In this document: positions 1 to 8,888 of the stretch, in pieces
How the letters are laid out: every line of letters begins with the position of its first letter
How positions within the stretch are numbered: the stretch's first letter is position 1
Source: Thalassobaculum_A sp040219215
GTDB lineage: Bacteria > Pseudomonadota > Alphaproteobacteria > Thalassobaculales > Thalassobaculaceae
Length of the DNA: 64,000 nt
Direction: 5' to 3'
Assembly: GCF_040219215.1 (NCBI RefSeq)
Contig: NZ_JAVJSX010000019.1
Location: 62,001 to 126,000 of the forward strand
Program-made: the position numbers and the translations under genes
Notes under the pieces: generated by a model
The model's database searches: none
Told to the model about the DNA's origin: nothing
What the model saw: only the letters and a program-made list of their open reading frames with translations

Positions 1-312
1 ATGCTCGACTTCGCAGCACTCCTCGGCGCCGTCTACACAGGCGGTCAGGGCAATCGGCCCTTCCAGCGCCTGAATGATCTCGGTGACGGTAACCGCCGCC
101 GCCGGACGATCCAGGGCATAGCCACCCTTGGCACCGCGATGAGCACTGATCAGCGACACCGCCGCCATCTGCTTCAATAGCTTGGATACCGTCGGCACCG
201 GCACGCCAGTCGCCTCCGCCAAAGCCGCCGCCGTCCGCACCCGTCCGGCTTCCTGGGCCATCTGCCCAAGAACCACGATGGCGTAGTCGGTCATGCGATT
301 GAGACGGAGCAT
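1..312 (-). CDS. Rrf2-family regulator, SUF Fe-S assembly type (3' end beyond window)
   Basis: Reading leftward from an ATG at 312, the protein opens MLRLNRMTDYAIVVLGQMA and continues with an Rrf2 winged-helix pattern (VPVPTVSKLLKQM, then HRGAKGGYALDRP). Near residues 93-101 it carries a cysteine group (CVDGAEECC) where Rrf2 Fe-S regulators place their cluster ligands. In alphaproteobacteria this type usually heads the suf operon and represses it when clusters are sufficient. The gene leaves the window at base 1, so the C-terminus and any suf genes cannot be seen. A palindrome lies just upstream of the start. Family confidence is high; the suf role is inferred from homologues. Confidence 0.85.
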   Translation of the reverse strand, partial: MLRLNRMTDYAIVVLGQMAQEAGRVRTAAALAEATGVPVPTVSKLLKQMAAVSLISAHRGAKGGYALDRPAAAVTVTEIIQALEGPIALTACVDGAEECCEVEH

Positions 313-320
313 TGTCACCC

Positions 321-347
321 TAATCTGTACCAGTTCGGTACGCATTA
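321..347. promoter_or_regulatory. Inverted repeat upstream of the Rrf2 gene, probable operator
   Basis: The arms TAATCTGTACC (321-331) and GGTACGCATTA (337-347) pair at 9 of 11 positions across a 5-base spacer. The element ends 8 bases before the Rrf2 start codon at 312. Rrf2 proteins bind as dimers to palindromes and commonly autoregulate, so this is the likely self-operator. It could also affect the rightward transporter gene. Confidence 0.6.
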
Positions 348-495
348 GGTAGTCCCGGCCTCCGGGGTGGTCAAGATGAAAGTGGACCGTATTGGTCGTG
401 TTTGTCCAGGAACCGTGAGTTGCCACTTCGGGAATTGTACCGGGCAACCCGCTTCCCTATCCTCGCCCTCCCTCCAACCGAACCTCCACGATGCG

Positions 496-1383
496 GTGAA
501 CGAAAGCCGACCCCTGCTCTCCGCCGCCTGGATGATGGGCGCCCTCGCATCCTTCACGACCATGGCGCTCGCCGGCCGGGAGTTGACGGCCGAGATGTCT
601 GTGTTCCAGGCGATGGCGCTCAGAAGCATCATCTGCGTTACGGTGCTGACGGCGATCGCATGGCGCGCCGGATTCGCCTCGGTCGCGACAGGGCGCTTCC
701 GCCTGCATCTGGCGCGCAGCGCGGTGCACTACACCGGCACCTACGCCTGGATCTACGGCATCAGCGTGCTGCCGCTCGCGGCGGTGTTCTCGATCGAGTT
801 CACGACACCGATCTGGACCGCGATATTCGCCGCGCTGTTCCTGCGCGAGCCGTTCACGCGCTGGCGGGCAATCGGCATTGCGCTTGGCTTCGCCGGCATC
901 CTGGTGATCCTGCGTCCTGGCTCGGCCATGATCGACCTGGCGGCCTTCGTCGTGCTGGGCGCGGCCTGGTGCTATGCGGCGACCTATGCATTCACCCGAG
1001 CCATGGCGCCGACCGAGAGCCCGCTGACGATCATCTTCTGGATGAATCTCATCCAGTTGCCGCTCGGCCTCGGCCCGGCGCTGACCGTCTGGGTCACGCC
1101 CTCGCCCGAGGCATGGCCCTGGATCGCGGCGATCGGGGTTTCCGGCCTGACCTCGCACTGGTGTGTGTCACATGCGATGCGGCACGCCGACGCCGCCCTG
1201 GTGGCGCCGATGGACTTCGTCCGACTGCCGCTCATCGCCGTGGTCGGCTGGCTGCTCTACGCCGAACCCTTCAACCCGTTCGTGCTTGCCGGGGGCGGGC
1301 TGATCTTCGCCGGAAACATGGTCAGCATCTGGGGCGAGCGCCGCCGCAGGCGGAGGGTCAACCCGTCCGCATCGGATAGCTGA
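496..1383 (+). CDS. DMT/EamA-family transporter
   Basis: About 295 residues with ten predicted hydrophobic segments and the two-fold EamA repeat; the first half contains the typical stretch YTGTYAWIYGISVLPLAAVF followed by an LREPFTRWR cytoplasmic turn. It is an inner-membrane drug/metabolite exporter-type permease, substrate unknown. An in-frame GTG at 496 gives the usual family length. An upstream GTG at 367 would add 43 residues without family character, so it was rejected. The C-terminus is Arg-rich. The 3' end overlaps the convergent P450 gene by 26 bases. Confidence 0.8.
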   Translation: MNESRPLLSAAWMMGALASFTTMALAGRELTAEMSVFQAMALRSIICVTVLTAIAWRAGFASVATGRFRLHLARSAVHYTGTYAWIYGISVLPLAAVFSIEFTTPIWTAIFAALFLREPFTRWRAIGIALGFAGILVILRPGSAMIDLAAFVVLGAAWCYAATYAFTRAMAPTESPLTIIFWMNLIQLPLGLGPALTVWVTPSPEAWPWIAAIGVSGLTSHWCVSHAMRHADAALVAPMDFVRLPLIAVVGWLLYAEPFNPFVLAGGGLIFAGNMVSIWGERRRRRRVNPSASDS

Positions 1384-2599
1384 GAAATCCGCGGAACCGT
1401 ACGCGGCCGCCCCGAATTGGATCACCGACCCGTTCCAGCCGCGCGAAGCGCTGGACCAGCCGACCGATCGCCACACGGCCCTCCATCCGCGCAAGGCTCA
1501 TCCCTGCGCAGGCGTGCGATCCGGAGCCGAAGGCAAGGTGCTTGTTCGGCGAACGCGCGATGTCGAGCCGTTCTGGATCCGTGAACACCGTCGGGTCGCG
1601 GTTGGCGGCACCGATGCCGATGTGGACGTAGGTACCGGCTTCCAGGATGTGGCCGGCGAACTCCAGGCGCTCAGCCACCCGGCGGTTGCCGAGCTGATTC
1701 GAGCTTTCGTAACGCAGGAATTCCTCAACGGCGCCGTTGATCAAATCCGGGTCGGCTCGGAGACGGGCCAGTTGGTCGGGATGATCAAGCAGGGCGGCAA
1801 CGCCGTTGCCGATCAGGTTGGTCGTGGTCTCGTGCCCTGCGTTGAGCAGGAAGATGCAGTTCTGGGTCAGTTCCTCAGGGGTCAGCAACTCCCCCGTCGT
1901 GGCATCCCCGGCGATCAGCGTGGACAACACGTCACTGCCGTCGAGCGCCAGGTCCCGCCGCCGGTCCGCGATCAGTTGGTCGAGATAGGCGGTGAACTCG
2001 CTTACGGCCCGGTGGCCGCGGACCAACTGCTCGTCGCTCAGGCGCGGCTCAAGCGCACCGAGGATGGCCAGCGACCAGTCGCGCAGCGGCCCGCGCTCGT
2101 CCATCGGGATCGCCAGCAGGTCGCCGATCACCTGCACCGGCACCGCGGCCGCCAGGTCGGCGATCAGGTCGAACTCCCGCACCTCCGCGATCCGGTCCAG
2201 CAACCGGTCGACCAGGGCCTCCAGCTTCGGCTGCAGCGCGCCCAGAGCCCGCAGCGTGAACGCCGGCATCAGAAGGCGTCGGACACGGGTGTGCAACGGG
2301 GGATCGTTGAAAACCAAACTGGTGGTGTGGTGCCGGTACAGCGGGGTATCGATGCCGTATTTCGGGCCGAACTCTCGGGTCTTGTCGGACAGGAAACGGC
2401 GGTCGCGGTAGACCTCCAGGCAGTCGGCGTAGCGCGACAGGAAGAACGAGCCGTCGGCCATCCGGTGCACCGGTGCGTGCTCGCGCAACGCGCGGTAGGT
2501 TGGGTACGGATCGTCGAGAAACCCGGCGTCGAGATTGCCCAGGTCGAAGGCGGCGGCCACCGAACGCGGGTCCGCCGGACGGCCTGCCGCCGCAGTCAT
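1358..2599 (-). CDS. Cytochrome P450
   Basis: A 413-residue soluble bacterial P450. The I-helix AGHETT motif is at about 254-259, the K-helix ExxR (EFLR) at 293-296, and the heme loop FGSGSHACAG has its cysteine at about residue 364. These residues support an active heme-thiolate monooxygenase; the substrate is unknown and redox partners are not adjacent. Its start overlaps the stop of the upstream 2-oxoglutarate oxygenase by 4 bases, so the two are probably co-translated. The 3' end overlaps the convergent EamA gene. Confidence 0.93.
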   Translation of the reverse strand: MTAAAGRPADPRSVAAAFDLGNLDAGFLDDPYPTYRALREHAPVHRMADGSFFLSRYADCLEVYRDRRFLSDKTREFGPKYGIDTPLYRHHTTSLVFNDPPLHTRVRRLLMPAFTLRALGALQPKLEALVDRLLDRIAEVREFDLIADLAAAVPVQVIGDLLAIPMDERGPLRDWSLAILGALEPRLSDEQLVRGHRAVSEFTAYLDQLIADRRRDLALDGSDVLSTLIAGDATTGELLTPEELTQNCIFLLNAGHETTTNLIGNGVAALLDHPDQLARLRADPDLINGAVEEFLRYESSNQLGNRRVAERLEFAGHILEAGTYVHIGIGAANRDPTVFTDPERLDIARSPNKHLAFGSGSHACAGMSLARMEGRVAIGRLVQRFARLERVGDPIRGGRVRFRGFLSYPMRTG

Positions 2600-3609
2600 G
2601 CCTTGGCAGCTTCGGTCTTACGGTAAGCGAAGGTGTCGTCAAACCGCGACTGCAGATACGGCCCAGCCAGGACAGGCGCGAACTTCGGAGCCTCCCCGGA
2701 GGGCACCGTGCCCGGCAGCGCTTCGATCAAAGCGTCCCAGTTCGGATCAAAGAAGAACGGCATCGAGTACCGCTCCCGCCCCGAGGTGTTGATCACCCGG
2801 TGCGGGGTCGCCTGGAACCGTCCGTTGGTCCAGCGAGCCATCTGATCGCCGAGATTGATGACGAAGGTGTCAGGCACCGGCGGCGCCGCGATCCATTCGC
2901 CCGCCGAATTGCGGACCTGCAGGCCGCCGTTGGCATCCTGCGCCAGGATCGTCAGGCAGCCGTAATCGGTGTGGGCGCCACAGCCCATGGTCTGGGCCTC
3001 GATCTGCCCTTCCTGCGGCGGGTAGTGCAGCAGGCGCAGCGAGGCGCAGGGTTGGTCGATCTTGTCGGCAAAGAAATCGGGCGTCAGATCAAGCGCCAAC
3101 GCGAAGCCGCGCATCAGCGTCTCGGCCAGCGATCGCATCGCAGCGAAGTACGCATCGGTGGTCGTCCGGAATCCCGGAAGATCGGTCGGCCACTGGTTCG
3201 GGCCGTGCAGCGGAAGGCCACGGCGAACCTCCGGATCGTCCGGCCCAAGTTCCCGCCCGATGTCGAGGCCCTCCTTGAGGTCGGCGGTCAGACCGGGGTC
3301 GGTGTTCTCCTCGAACAGCGAGAAATAGCCCCGATGGATCTTGGAGTTCCGGATGTGCAAGGCGTTCTTGGTCTCAAGCGGCTGCGCAAAGAACCGCTCC
3401 GCCTCCGCCATCATCGCGGCGCGGAGCTCGGCCGGAACGCCGTGATTGCGGACATAGACGAAGCCGACCGTGGCGGCGGCATGACCGAGAGCCTTGGCGA
3501 CCCTTTGAGGATCACTCCCATCGACGAGCGCGCCGACATCAACAATCGGGATTTCCTGGAAGGCAACCGCTCGTCCGACCAGACCGTCGGCCACAGTGGT
3601 GATCGCCAT
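2596..3609 (-). CDS. 2-oxoglutarate/Fe(II) oxygenase, isopenicillin N synthase-like
   Basis: 337 residues with the DIOX_N region at the N-terminus (IPIVDVGALVDG, then VGFVYVRNHGVP) and the double-stranded beta-helix iron site: HTD at about H213/D215 and H270, with the RYS triad at about R280/S282 that binds 2-oxoglutarate. It is expected to hydroxylate or desaturate a small molecule. It is the first gene of a two-gene operon with the P450, sharing 4 bases. The pairing of two oxidative enzymes suggests sequential oxidation of one metabolite; the substrate cannot be read from sequence. Confidence 0.9.
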   Translation of the reverse strand: MAITTVADGLVGRAVAFQEIPIVDVGALVDGSDPQRVAKALGHAAATVGFVYVRNHGVPAELRAAMMAEAERFFAQPLETKNALHIRNSKIHRGYFSLFEENTDPGLTADLKEGLDIGRELGPDDPEVRRGLPLHGPNQWPTDLPGFRTTTDAYFAAMRSLAETLMRGFALALDLTPDFFADKIDQPCASLRLLHYPPQEGQIEAQTMGCGAHTDYGCLTILAQDANGGLQVRNSAGEWIAAPPVPDTFVINLGDQMARWTNGRFQATPHRVINTSGRERYSMPFFFDPNWDALIEALPGTVPSGEAPKFAPVLAGPYLQSRFDDTFAYRKTEAAKA

Positions 3610-3681
3610 TAGACCCTCCCGTCACTGAACCCGGCGATTGAGCGGGACGCTGCTCCAGCCGTCAAGCCACAGATCGGTCGT

Positions 3682-4692
3682 TCAGCCGCCCTGCACGACG
3701 CGGTGGGCCGCCCGGATCATGTCGACCACTTCGATCAGCCGGGCGGCATAGTGGTCGCGCGGCGCGAAGGCCGCGGGCCCGTTGCCGCGAAGATTGGTCT
3801 CGATGGTCCGCAGCATCCGGTCGAGGCGGCGACGATGGATGCCCAGCGCCCTTTGGGTCGGATCGGCGACCAGTCCAGCGAAGGCCGAGACGACGGCGCC
3901 GATGGCCGCCAGTCCAACGGTCGTCGAGACCACCGCCCATGGTCCAACAACCGCGGGAAACAGGCCGTACCAGGCGCTGCCCAGGGTAGCGCCCAGTGGA
4001 AACCCCGTGACCGCCGCCTTCTGCGCGATGGCGGCGGCCAGGACCGGGCCGAGAGTCCACACGCTCGGCGTGAACTGCTGGGCTGCGAGGTAGCCGGCGC
4101 CGGCGTTGATCAGCGCACCGGTCACGTCGGCAGCAGCGGCACGCGCGCCGGTGTAGGCCGCGACGGTCTCCTCGATCCGTTTGCGGATCTCCGGATCGCC
4201 GGCATGCCGCGCAATCTCGGCCAGCGGCTCAGCAAGAGCGGCCGTCAGCGACGGGTCGCCGAGCATGCACTCGGCGAGTGAATCCCTGACCGACACCCGA
4301 TTTCCGACGGAATAGGGCAACTCGAGGAACTCGCTCCACAGCAGCCATTCGATCTCGGCGTCGACATCGGTGCGCAGCAAGAGCCGCCGCGATGCAAGCC
4401 AGTGACCCAGCCGCCGTGCGCCCAGCCGCGACGCCACCACGCCTCCGGCGTGCAGGCCGAGTTGCGGGGGAACCAGCGCAATGTTTGCAGGCGCACGCAG
4501 AACGTCCCAGCCGAACGCATGGCGGTGCAGGCGCGCCGTGCCGCGAAAGGTGAAATGCCGGTCGATGAACGGCAGAATGGCCTCACGCCGCCCGGCGACC
4601 CAACGGTCGATCGATGCATCGACCACTCTCCTCGCCATCGCAAGATCCATCGGGAGCGACGGTGGGGGTGCAAGATCAGGGAGCGAATGCAT
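3682..4692 (-). CDS. Uncharacterised protein with hydrophobic C-terminal half (tentatively DUF6635)
   Basis: 336 residues from the ATG at 4692. The longer upstream reading would run into the divergent gene and was rejected. The N-terminal half is amphipathic, with a recognisable block ILPFIDRHFTFRGTARLHRH near residues 35-55 followed by FGWDVLRAPANIAL. The C-terminal half has Ala/Gly-rich hydrophobic segments (around VSTTVGLAAIGAVVSAFAGL) that could insert in a membrane. The pattern resembles the family I know as DUF6635, assigned from memory and therefore tentative. No function is proposed. It is divergent from the unknown gene at 4817, with 124 bases between starts. Confidence 0.6.
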   Translation of the reverse strand: MHSLPDLAPPPSLPMDLAMARRVVDASIDRWVAGRREAILPFIDRHFTFRGTARLHRHAFGWDVLRAPANIALVPPQLGLHAGGVVASRLGARRLGHWLASRRLLLRTDVDAEIEWLLWSEFLELPYSVGNRVSVRDSLAECMLGDPSLTAALAEPLAEIARHAGDPEIRKRIEETVAAYTGARAAAADVTGALINAGAGYLAAQQFTPSVWTLGPVLAAAIAQKAAVTGFPLGATLGSAWYGLFPAVVGPWAVVSTTVGLAAIGAVVSAFAGLVADPTQRALGIHRRRLDRMLRTIETNLRGNGPAAFAPRDHYAARLIEVVDMIRAAHRVVQGG

Positions 4693-4748
4693 TGGTGTCA
4701 GATAGCGACGCAACCCCCTGAAGAAAAGCCCCAACACCCCGGGTTGCT

Positions 4749-4777
4749 TTGCCCAGCGGCTAAAAATGGAATAAAGT
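4749..4777 (+). promoter_or_regulatory. Candidate sigma-70-like promoter for the gene at 4817
   Basis: TTGCCC (4749-4754) and TAAAGT (4772-4777) are separated by 17 bases, 39 bases before the ATG. Both hexamers are imperfect, and the assignment rests on spacing and local A/T enrichment. Confidence 0.3.
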
Positions 4778-4816
4778 TTGCTTCGGAGATCCGCGCAGAC
4801 GTGCGGAGGGGACAGA

Positions 4817-6535
4817 ATGTTCGGCAAGCAGGAAAGTTTCGAGGTCCACGCCTGTCGCGAGGACCGCTGGCAGATCGAGACGACGGCAGCGAGCCAGGCC
4901 GACGCGGAATCGTTCGCGCGCAAGGCGCTCAACAAGCCCGGCGTTACCGGTGTGCGGGTGATCCGCGAGATCGCGCAGGGCAGCACGACGCGCGAAAATG
5001 TCCTGCTGGAACTGACCCGTCAGGCGGGCGGCAGCGGCAAGATCTTCGTCAATGATATTGACGAGGCGCCGTACTGCGAACACGTCGACGAATTGTACGT
5101 CGGCAGCGGGCGGCAGACCATCAACCGGCTGTTTCGCGCCTATCTCGATAAGAACGGAGTGACGGCCAGCGAAGTCATGCACGACTTTCGCGAGTTGCGT
5201 CGGCTGATTGACGCCGACACGCTGATGACCTCCGGCGTGGCCAAGGTCGCCACCCTCCAGGCCAAAGGGCGCGACGATGTAGACATGCCGGCGCGGCGTG
5301 ACGCGTTGGACGGCTTCCTGAACGAGATCACCGCCCGCGCGCGCGCCGCGTCGGAGCGCAAGCTGCCGACCATCCGGGTCGACGGGTTCGAAGGCGCGGT
5401 CGCGAAAGTGGTGGCGTCGGTCGATCCGGCGCAGTGCGATTTCCTGCTGCGGGTAGTCGCCGCGCGCGAACTGGTCCAGCAGCGATCGTTCTTCGGCAAG
5501 CTCGCCATGACAATGGACTGGGCGGAACCGACCGAGGACGACCGGGCGCGCACGCTGGTCGACACCTACATCTCCGACGTCATGGCCAACGCGGAACTCC
5601 TGCAGGACCTGCTGGGACCGCAGGCGAACCTCGGAGCCGCCCTCGGCTCGCTGATCGATCTGGCGCAGGGACGGCTCGAAACTGAAAGCGAAGGACGCCC
5701 CGAAGACTCACCGGAAGCGATGGCCGGCCGTCTGAATGCGATGCTCGGGCTCGACGCACTGCCGGACAGCAAGGCCATGCTGGTCGACCGGGTCCGCCGT
5801 CAACTCGAGGCGAAGAGTCCGCTGGCGAAAGGTGAGCCCGGACAGGAGGCTGAGGCCTTCAGCCAACTGATCGAAAAGCTCATGCCGAGCGACGTGCTGT
5901 TCGGCGGCGGGTCGATCGCCGAGGCCCTGACCCATCGCCAGTCGCGCATCCTCAACAAGGGTGGGTTGGCCGGCCTGAAGGAGGCGACCGGCACGATGCT
6001 GCCGACGCTGGCCGACCCGGTCCGCAAGGCGTCGTACCTGCTGGCGTTGTCGGAAAGCAAGCTGGCTGGTTCGATCGGGGAGGAGATCAGCCAGCACCTT
6101 GAGGGGCTCTTCGTCCAGCCGGCGTCGGTCAAGCAGATCGTCAAGGACAACCGTCCGCCGAACAAGAAGATGGAGACCATCACCACCGTCTACTACAAGG
6201 TGCAACAGTCCAGCCTGGAGGAAGGCTTCAAGGCGCGGATCAGCAATCGGCTGGATGAGTTGCTCGCCCACTACATCGTCGACGACCACATTTTGGAGAA
6301 GGTCGACGACCCGAACCGCCCGCTGCATGTCCGGGCGTTCATGCTGCTGTCGATGTGCACGCCGGAAATGCTGCCGGAGGGCAAGGCCTCGCAACTCGCC
6401 CGTAAGATCATCGTCAAGCACCTGCGCCGCCCGAGCTTCGAGACCGAACTGGTGGCCGACGTTCCGGCCGCCGAAAAAGAGCGCGTCCTGCGCGACTTCC
6501 ATGTCCAGTTGTTCCGATGCGGGTTCATGCAGTAG
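4817..6535 (+). CDS. Uncharacterised 572-residue mostly helical protein
   Basis: Starts at ATG 4817 after a good Shine-Dalgarno sequence (GGAGGGG). I do not recognise the family. Residues 1-60 look like a small alpha/beta domain (FEVHACREDRWQIET, then GVTGVRVIRE). The rest is predicted almost wholly helical, with charged repeats and no signal peptide, membrane segment or obvious catalytic motif. The C-terminal 100 residues contain a conserved-looking block (LHVRAFMLLSMCTPEMLPEG). Codon use matches its neighbours. It stands alone, with a divergent gene upstream and a convergent gene 21 bases downstream. It is probably cytosolic, perhaps a scaffold or structural protein. Confidence 0.75.
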   Translation: MFGKQESFEVHACREDRWQIETTAASQADAESFARKALNKPGVTGVRVIREIAQGSTTRENVLLELTRQAGGSGKIFVNDIDEAPYCEHVDELYVGSGRQTINRLFRAYLDKNGVTASEVMHDFRELRRLIDADTLMTSGVAKVATLQAKGRDDVDMPARRDALDGFLNEITARARAASERKLPTIRVDGFEGAVAKVVASVDPAQCDFLLRVVAARELVQQRSFFGKLAMTMDWAEPTEDDRARTLVDTYISDVMANAELLQDLLGPQANLGAALGSLIDLAQGRLETESEGRPEDSPEAMAGRLNAMLGLDALPDSKAMLVDRVRRQLEAKSPLAKGEPGQEAEAFSQLIEKLMPSDVLFGGGSIAEALTHRQSRILNKGGLAGLKEATGTMLPTLADPVRKASYLLALSESKLAGSIGEEISQHLEGLFVQPASVKQIVKDNRPPNKKMETITTVYYKVQQSSLEEGFKARISNRLDELLAHYIVDDHILEKVDDPNRPLHVRAFMLLSMCTPEMLPEGKASQLARKIIVKHLRRPSFETELVADVPAAEKERVLRDFHVQLFRCGFMQ

Positions 6536-6556
6536 CGAACCGCGTCGCACCGCGCC

Positions 6557-7369
6557 TCAGGGCGACGACGGATACCTGGTCAACCAGTCGCGAAGCTGCC
6601 GTTCCCCGATCAGGCAATCGTACCCAATGACTCGCCGGATTGGAGGCCGCGACGGCGAGATCTGGGCAATCTCCAGTACCAGCTTGCGCCGGATCGCCGC
6701 TCCGAAATCCTCGAACCCCTGGGCCGCCAGCACGAAGGCCCCTGGTCCGGTTATGACGCATGCCTCGTAGTACACATCCAGGTCCCGCAGAACCGGAAAG
6801 CCGAGCGGACCCGGCCGGTCGTTCAGGATCGCCAAGCCGTTCAACGTCACCCCGGCGACATTCGCCGCATCGCGCCCGGCCAGCACAGGCAGTCCGTTGT
6901 TGTTCGGCCCGTCGCCGGAAATATCGATGACCCTGCGGGTCCCGGCGTATCCGTTGTCACGAAACAGCGGCAAGGCGAACATCACCGCCGCACTGATCGA
7001 CGTGCGTTGCCCCGAGACGATGTCGGCCGAGGCAAGCCGCGCGGCCAATGTCCGCGCTGCCGGCAATCCATCGATCAGATGCCAGCCCGCGACCAGCCGA
7101 ACATGGCCGGCGCCGGCCCACTCCATATAGCTGACGGCGATCCTGCCGATCGGGCCGCTCGTGGCCGCCCGGATCACTTCGGGACTGGTCAGCGCCTGAA
7201 TATGGCCCTGCCGCTGCAGCAGCGCCTCCGCAGGATCGATCAACCCCGACACGTCGACCGCCAGCACAAGCTCCAGATCGACCGCAAGGTCCGCTTCGGC
7301 GACCGCATCGCGCGCGGTCGCCAAGCCGATCAGCAACATCAACGTGCCGAGGATCCAGCGCATGGCCAT
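6557..7369 (-). CDS. DUF1194 protein (exported, von Willebrand A-like)
   Basis: About 270 residues from the MAMRW start (7369; 7363 is an equally possible ATG). A hydrophobic signal sequence (RWILGTLMLLIGLATA) is followed by LELVLAVDVSGLID, the position of the VWA metal-site motif. Later blocks RRVIDISGDGPNNNG and VYYEACVITGPGAFV are typical of DUF1194. The first MIDAS element normally reads DxSxS; here it is DVSGL, so one metal-contacting serine appears replaced. It is probably periplasmic; the role is unknown. It is convergent with the 572-residue unknown gene. Confidence 0.82.
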   Translation of the reverse strand: MAMRWILGTLMLLIGLATARDAVAEADLAVDLELVLAVDVSGLIDPAEALLQRQGHIQALTSPEVIRAATSGPIGRIAVSYMEWAGAGHVRLVAGWHLIDGLPAARTLAARLASADIVSGQRTSISAAVMFALPLFRDNGYAGTRRVIDISGDGPNNNGLPVLAGRDAANVAGVTLNGLAILNDRPGPLGFPVLRDLDVYYEACVITGPGAFVLAAQGFEDFGAAIRRKLVLEIAQISPSRPPIRRVIGYDCLIGERQLRDWLTRYPSSP

Positions 7370-7481
7370 GGCATTGCACGCCTCAACCACAGCACTGTCC
7401 AGGGGGATCGACGGTCAGCCGACCGTCGCGGGCCACGCAATTGAGACGGTCATAGCCGGCACCAGTGGCTCACGCCGCGGT

Positions 7482-8888
7482 CTATTCGCTCAGTGAGGCC
7501 AACTCGTCGACGGTCACCGGCTTGATCGGCGCGCGGATCCGGTAGTAGCCGGTCTGTGCCGGCGTCGTGCCCTGGGCCCGCGCGATCATCTCGGTCACGG
7601 TCAACCCGCACAGCCGACCCTGGCACGGCCCCATGCCGCACCGCAGATAGGCCTTGGCCTGGTTCGGGCCGGCAGTGTGACCGGCGACCGCACGAAGTTG
7701 GGCGGCGGTGATCTCCTCGCAGCGGCAGACCACCGCATCGTCATCCGGCGCCGCGATCCAGTCCGGTGCCGGGTATAGCGCGTCAAGCAGCCGCCGCAAC
7801 GCCCGATCGCCGAGCCGACGCATCTGCCAGCGGGCCGCCTGGAACTCCTGGGCGCTTTCGTTCAACCGCCCCAGCCGGCGGGCCACCGCCAGCGCCGCCA
7901 GCCGCCCAGACCCTTCAGCAGCCCGTGCGCCGAGGATGCCGCCGCCATCGCCGGCGACGAACACGCCAGCCACCGTGGTCTCCCCCCAAGGATCGGTCAC
8001 CGGGTGGAAGCAGCGCTGCACCGCGTGCCAGCGGTGCTCGGCACCGACCAGCCGGGTCAGTTGCGGGTTCGGCACCACGCCTTCGTGCAGGGCCAGCACA
8101 TCGGCCTCGATCCGCTCCTCCTCACCCGATGCCGAGCGGAACCGTACCGCCGCTACCGCGCCGTCCGGACCCGCCTCGGCCCGCAGCCCGAAGGCATCCC
8201 GCCACACCGGTACGCCTGAGCGGTCGCGCGCGCGCAAAAGCGCCAGGCCTTTGCACAGCGTGTCGGGTGCTCCAAGCGCTGCCATCGGCACATGGGCCAT
8301 CGCCGCGGTCAGCCGACCCGGCGGCGTGGTGTCGATGATCGCCGCCACCGGGATGCGCGCCGCGCGCAACTGCTCGGCCAGCAGCAGCGGCAGCGGGCCG
8401 GAGCCGGCGATCACCAGCCGTCCCGCCGGATAGATCGCCGCCTGCTTGAGCGACACCTGGACGGCACCGACGGTGGTCACCCCCGGCAGGGTCCAGCCGG
8501 GTATCGGCACCGGTCGCTCCATGGCGCCGGTCGCGATCAGCACGGTACGGCCCGATACACGCTGCGCCCGTCCATCCCGCGACCAGATCACCTCGCGCGT
8601 GCCGTCATTCGCGGTCGGGCCGATCTGCCAGACCGTGGCGCCCTGGCGGCGGTCGATCCCGCTGGCAGCGTCCACCAGCGAGGCGCCGTGGGCGTAGTCG
8701 GCGCCGAGGAATCCCAGATCGGCCGGCCGACGCTCCGCCACCCGAGCGACCGAGCGGTAGATCTGGCCGCCGGGCTCCGGCTGCTCGTCCAGCATCACGG
8801 CATCGAGCTCATGGTCGCGCGCCTCGGCGGCCGCGGCCAATCCCGCCGGCCCCGCGCCGATGATGACCAGGTCGCGGACCGCGCTCAT
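7482..8888 (-). CDS. FAD/NAD(P)-binding oxidoreductase with BFD-like [2Fe-2S] domain (HcnB / opine oxidase A-like)
   Basis: 468 residues. The dinucleotide fold starts at once (IIGAGPAGLAAAAE, residues 9-22), with a second GSGPLPLLLAEQ Rossmann motif mid-protein. The C-terminus holds a BFD-like cluster site: CRCEE, then CGMGPCQGRLCG. This architecture is shared by hydrogen cyanide synthase B, opine and octopine oxidase subunit A and D-hydroxyproline dehydrogenase subunits, so the substrate should be an amino acid or secondary amine. The start ATG overlaps the stop of the ferredoxin-like gene by 4 bases. A longer upstream frame reads through that gene and was rejected. Confidence 0.85.
   Translation of the reverse strand: MSAVRDLVIIGAGPAGLAAAAEARDHELDAVMLDEQPEPGGQIYRSVARVAERRPADLGFLGADYAHGASLVDAASGIDRRQGATVWQIGPTANDGTREVIWSRDGRAQRVSGRTVLIATGAMERPVPIPGWTLPGVTTVGAVQVSLKQAAIYPAGRLVIAGSGPLPLLLAEQLRAARIPVAAIIDTTPPGRLTAAMAHVPMAALGAPDTLCKGLALLRARDRSGVPVWRDAFGLRAEAGPDGAVAAVRFRSASGEEERIEADVLALHEGVVPNPQLTRLVGAEHRWHAVQRCFHPVTDPWGETTVAGVFVAGDGGGILGARAAEGSGRLAALAVARRLGRLNESAQEFQAARWQMRRLGDRALRRLLDALYPAPDWIAAPDDDAVVCRCEEITAAQLRAVAGHTAGPNQAKAYLRCGMGPCQGRLCGLTVTEMIARAQGTTPAQTGYYRIRAPIKPVTVDELASLSE

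Noticed and set aside
367..495. Longer start for the EamA transporter at GTG 367
   Set aside because: The extra 43 residues contain no transmembrane character and the shorter form matches the family length.
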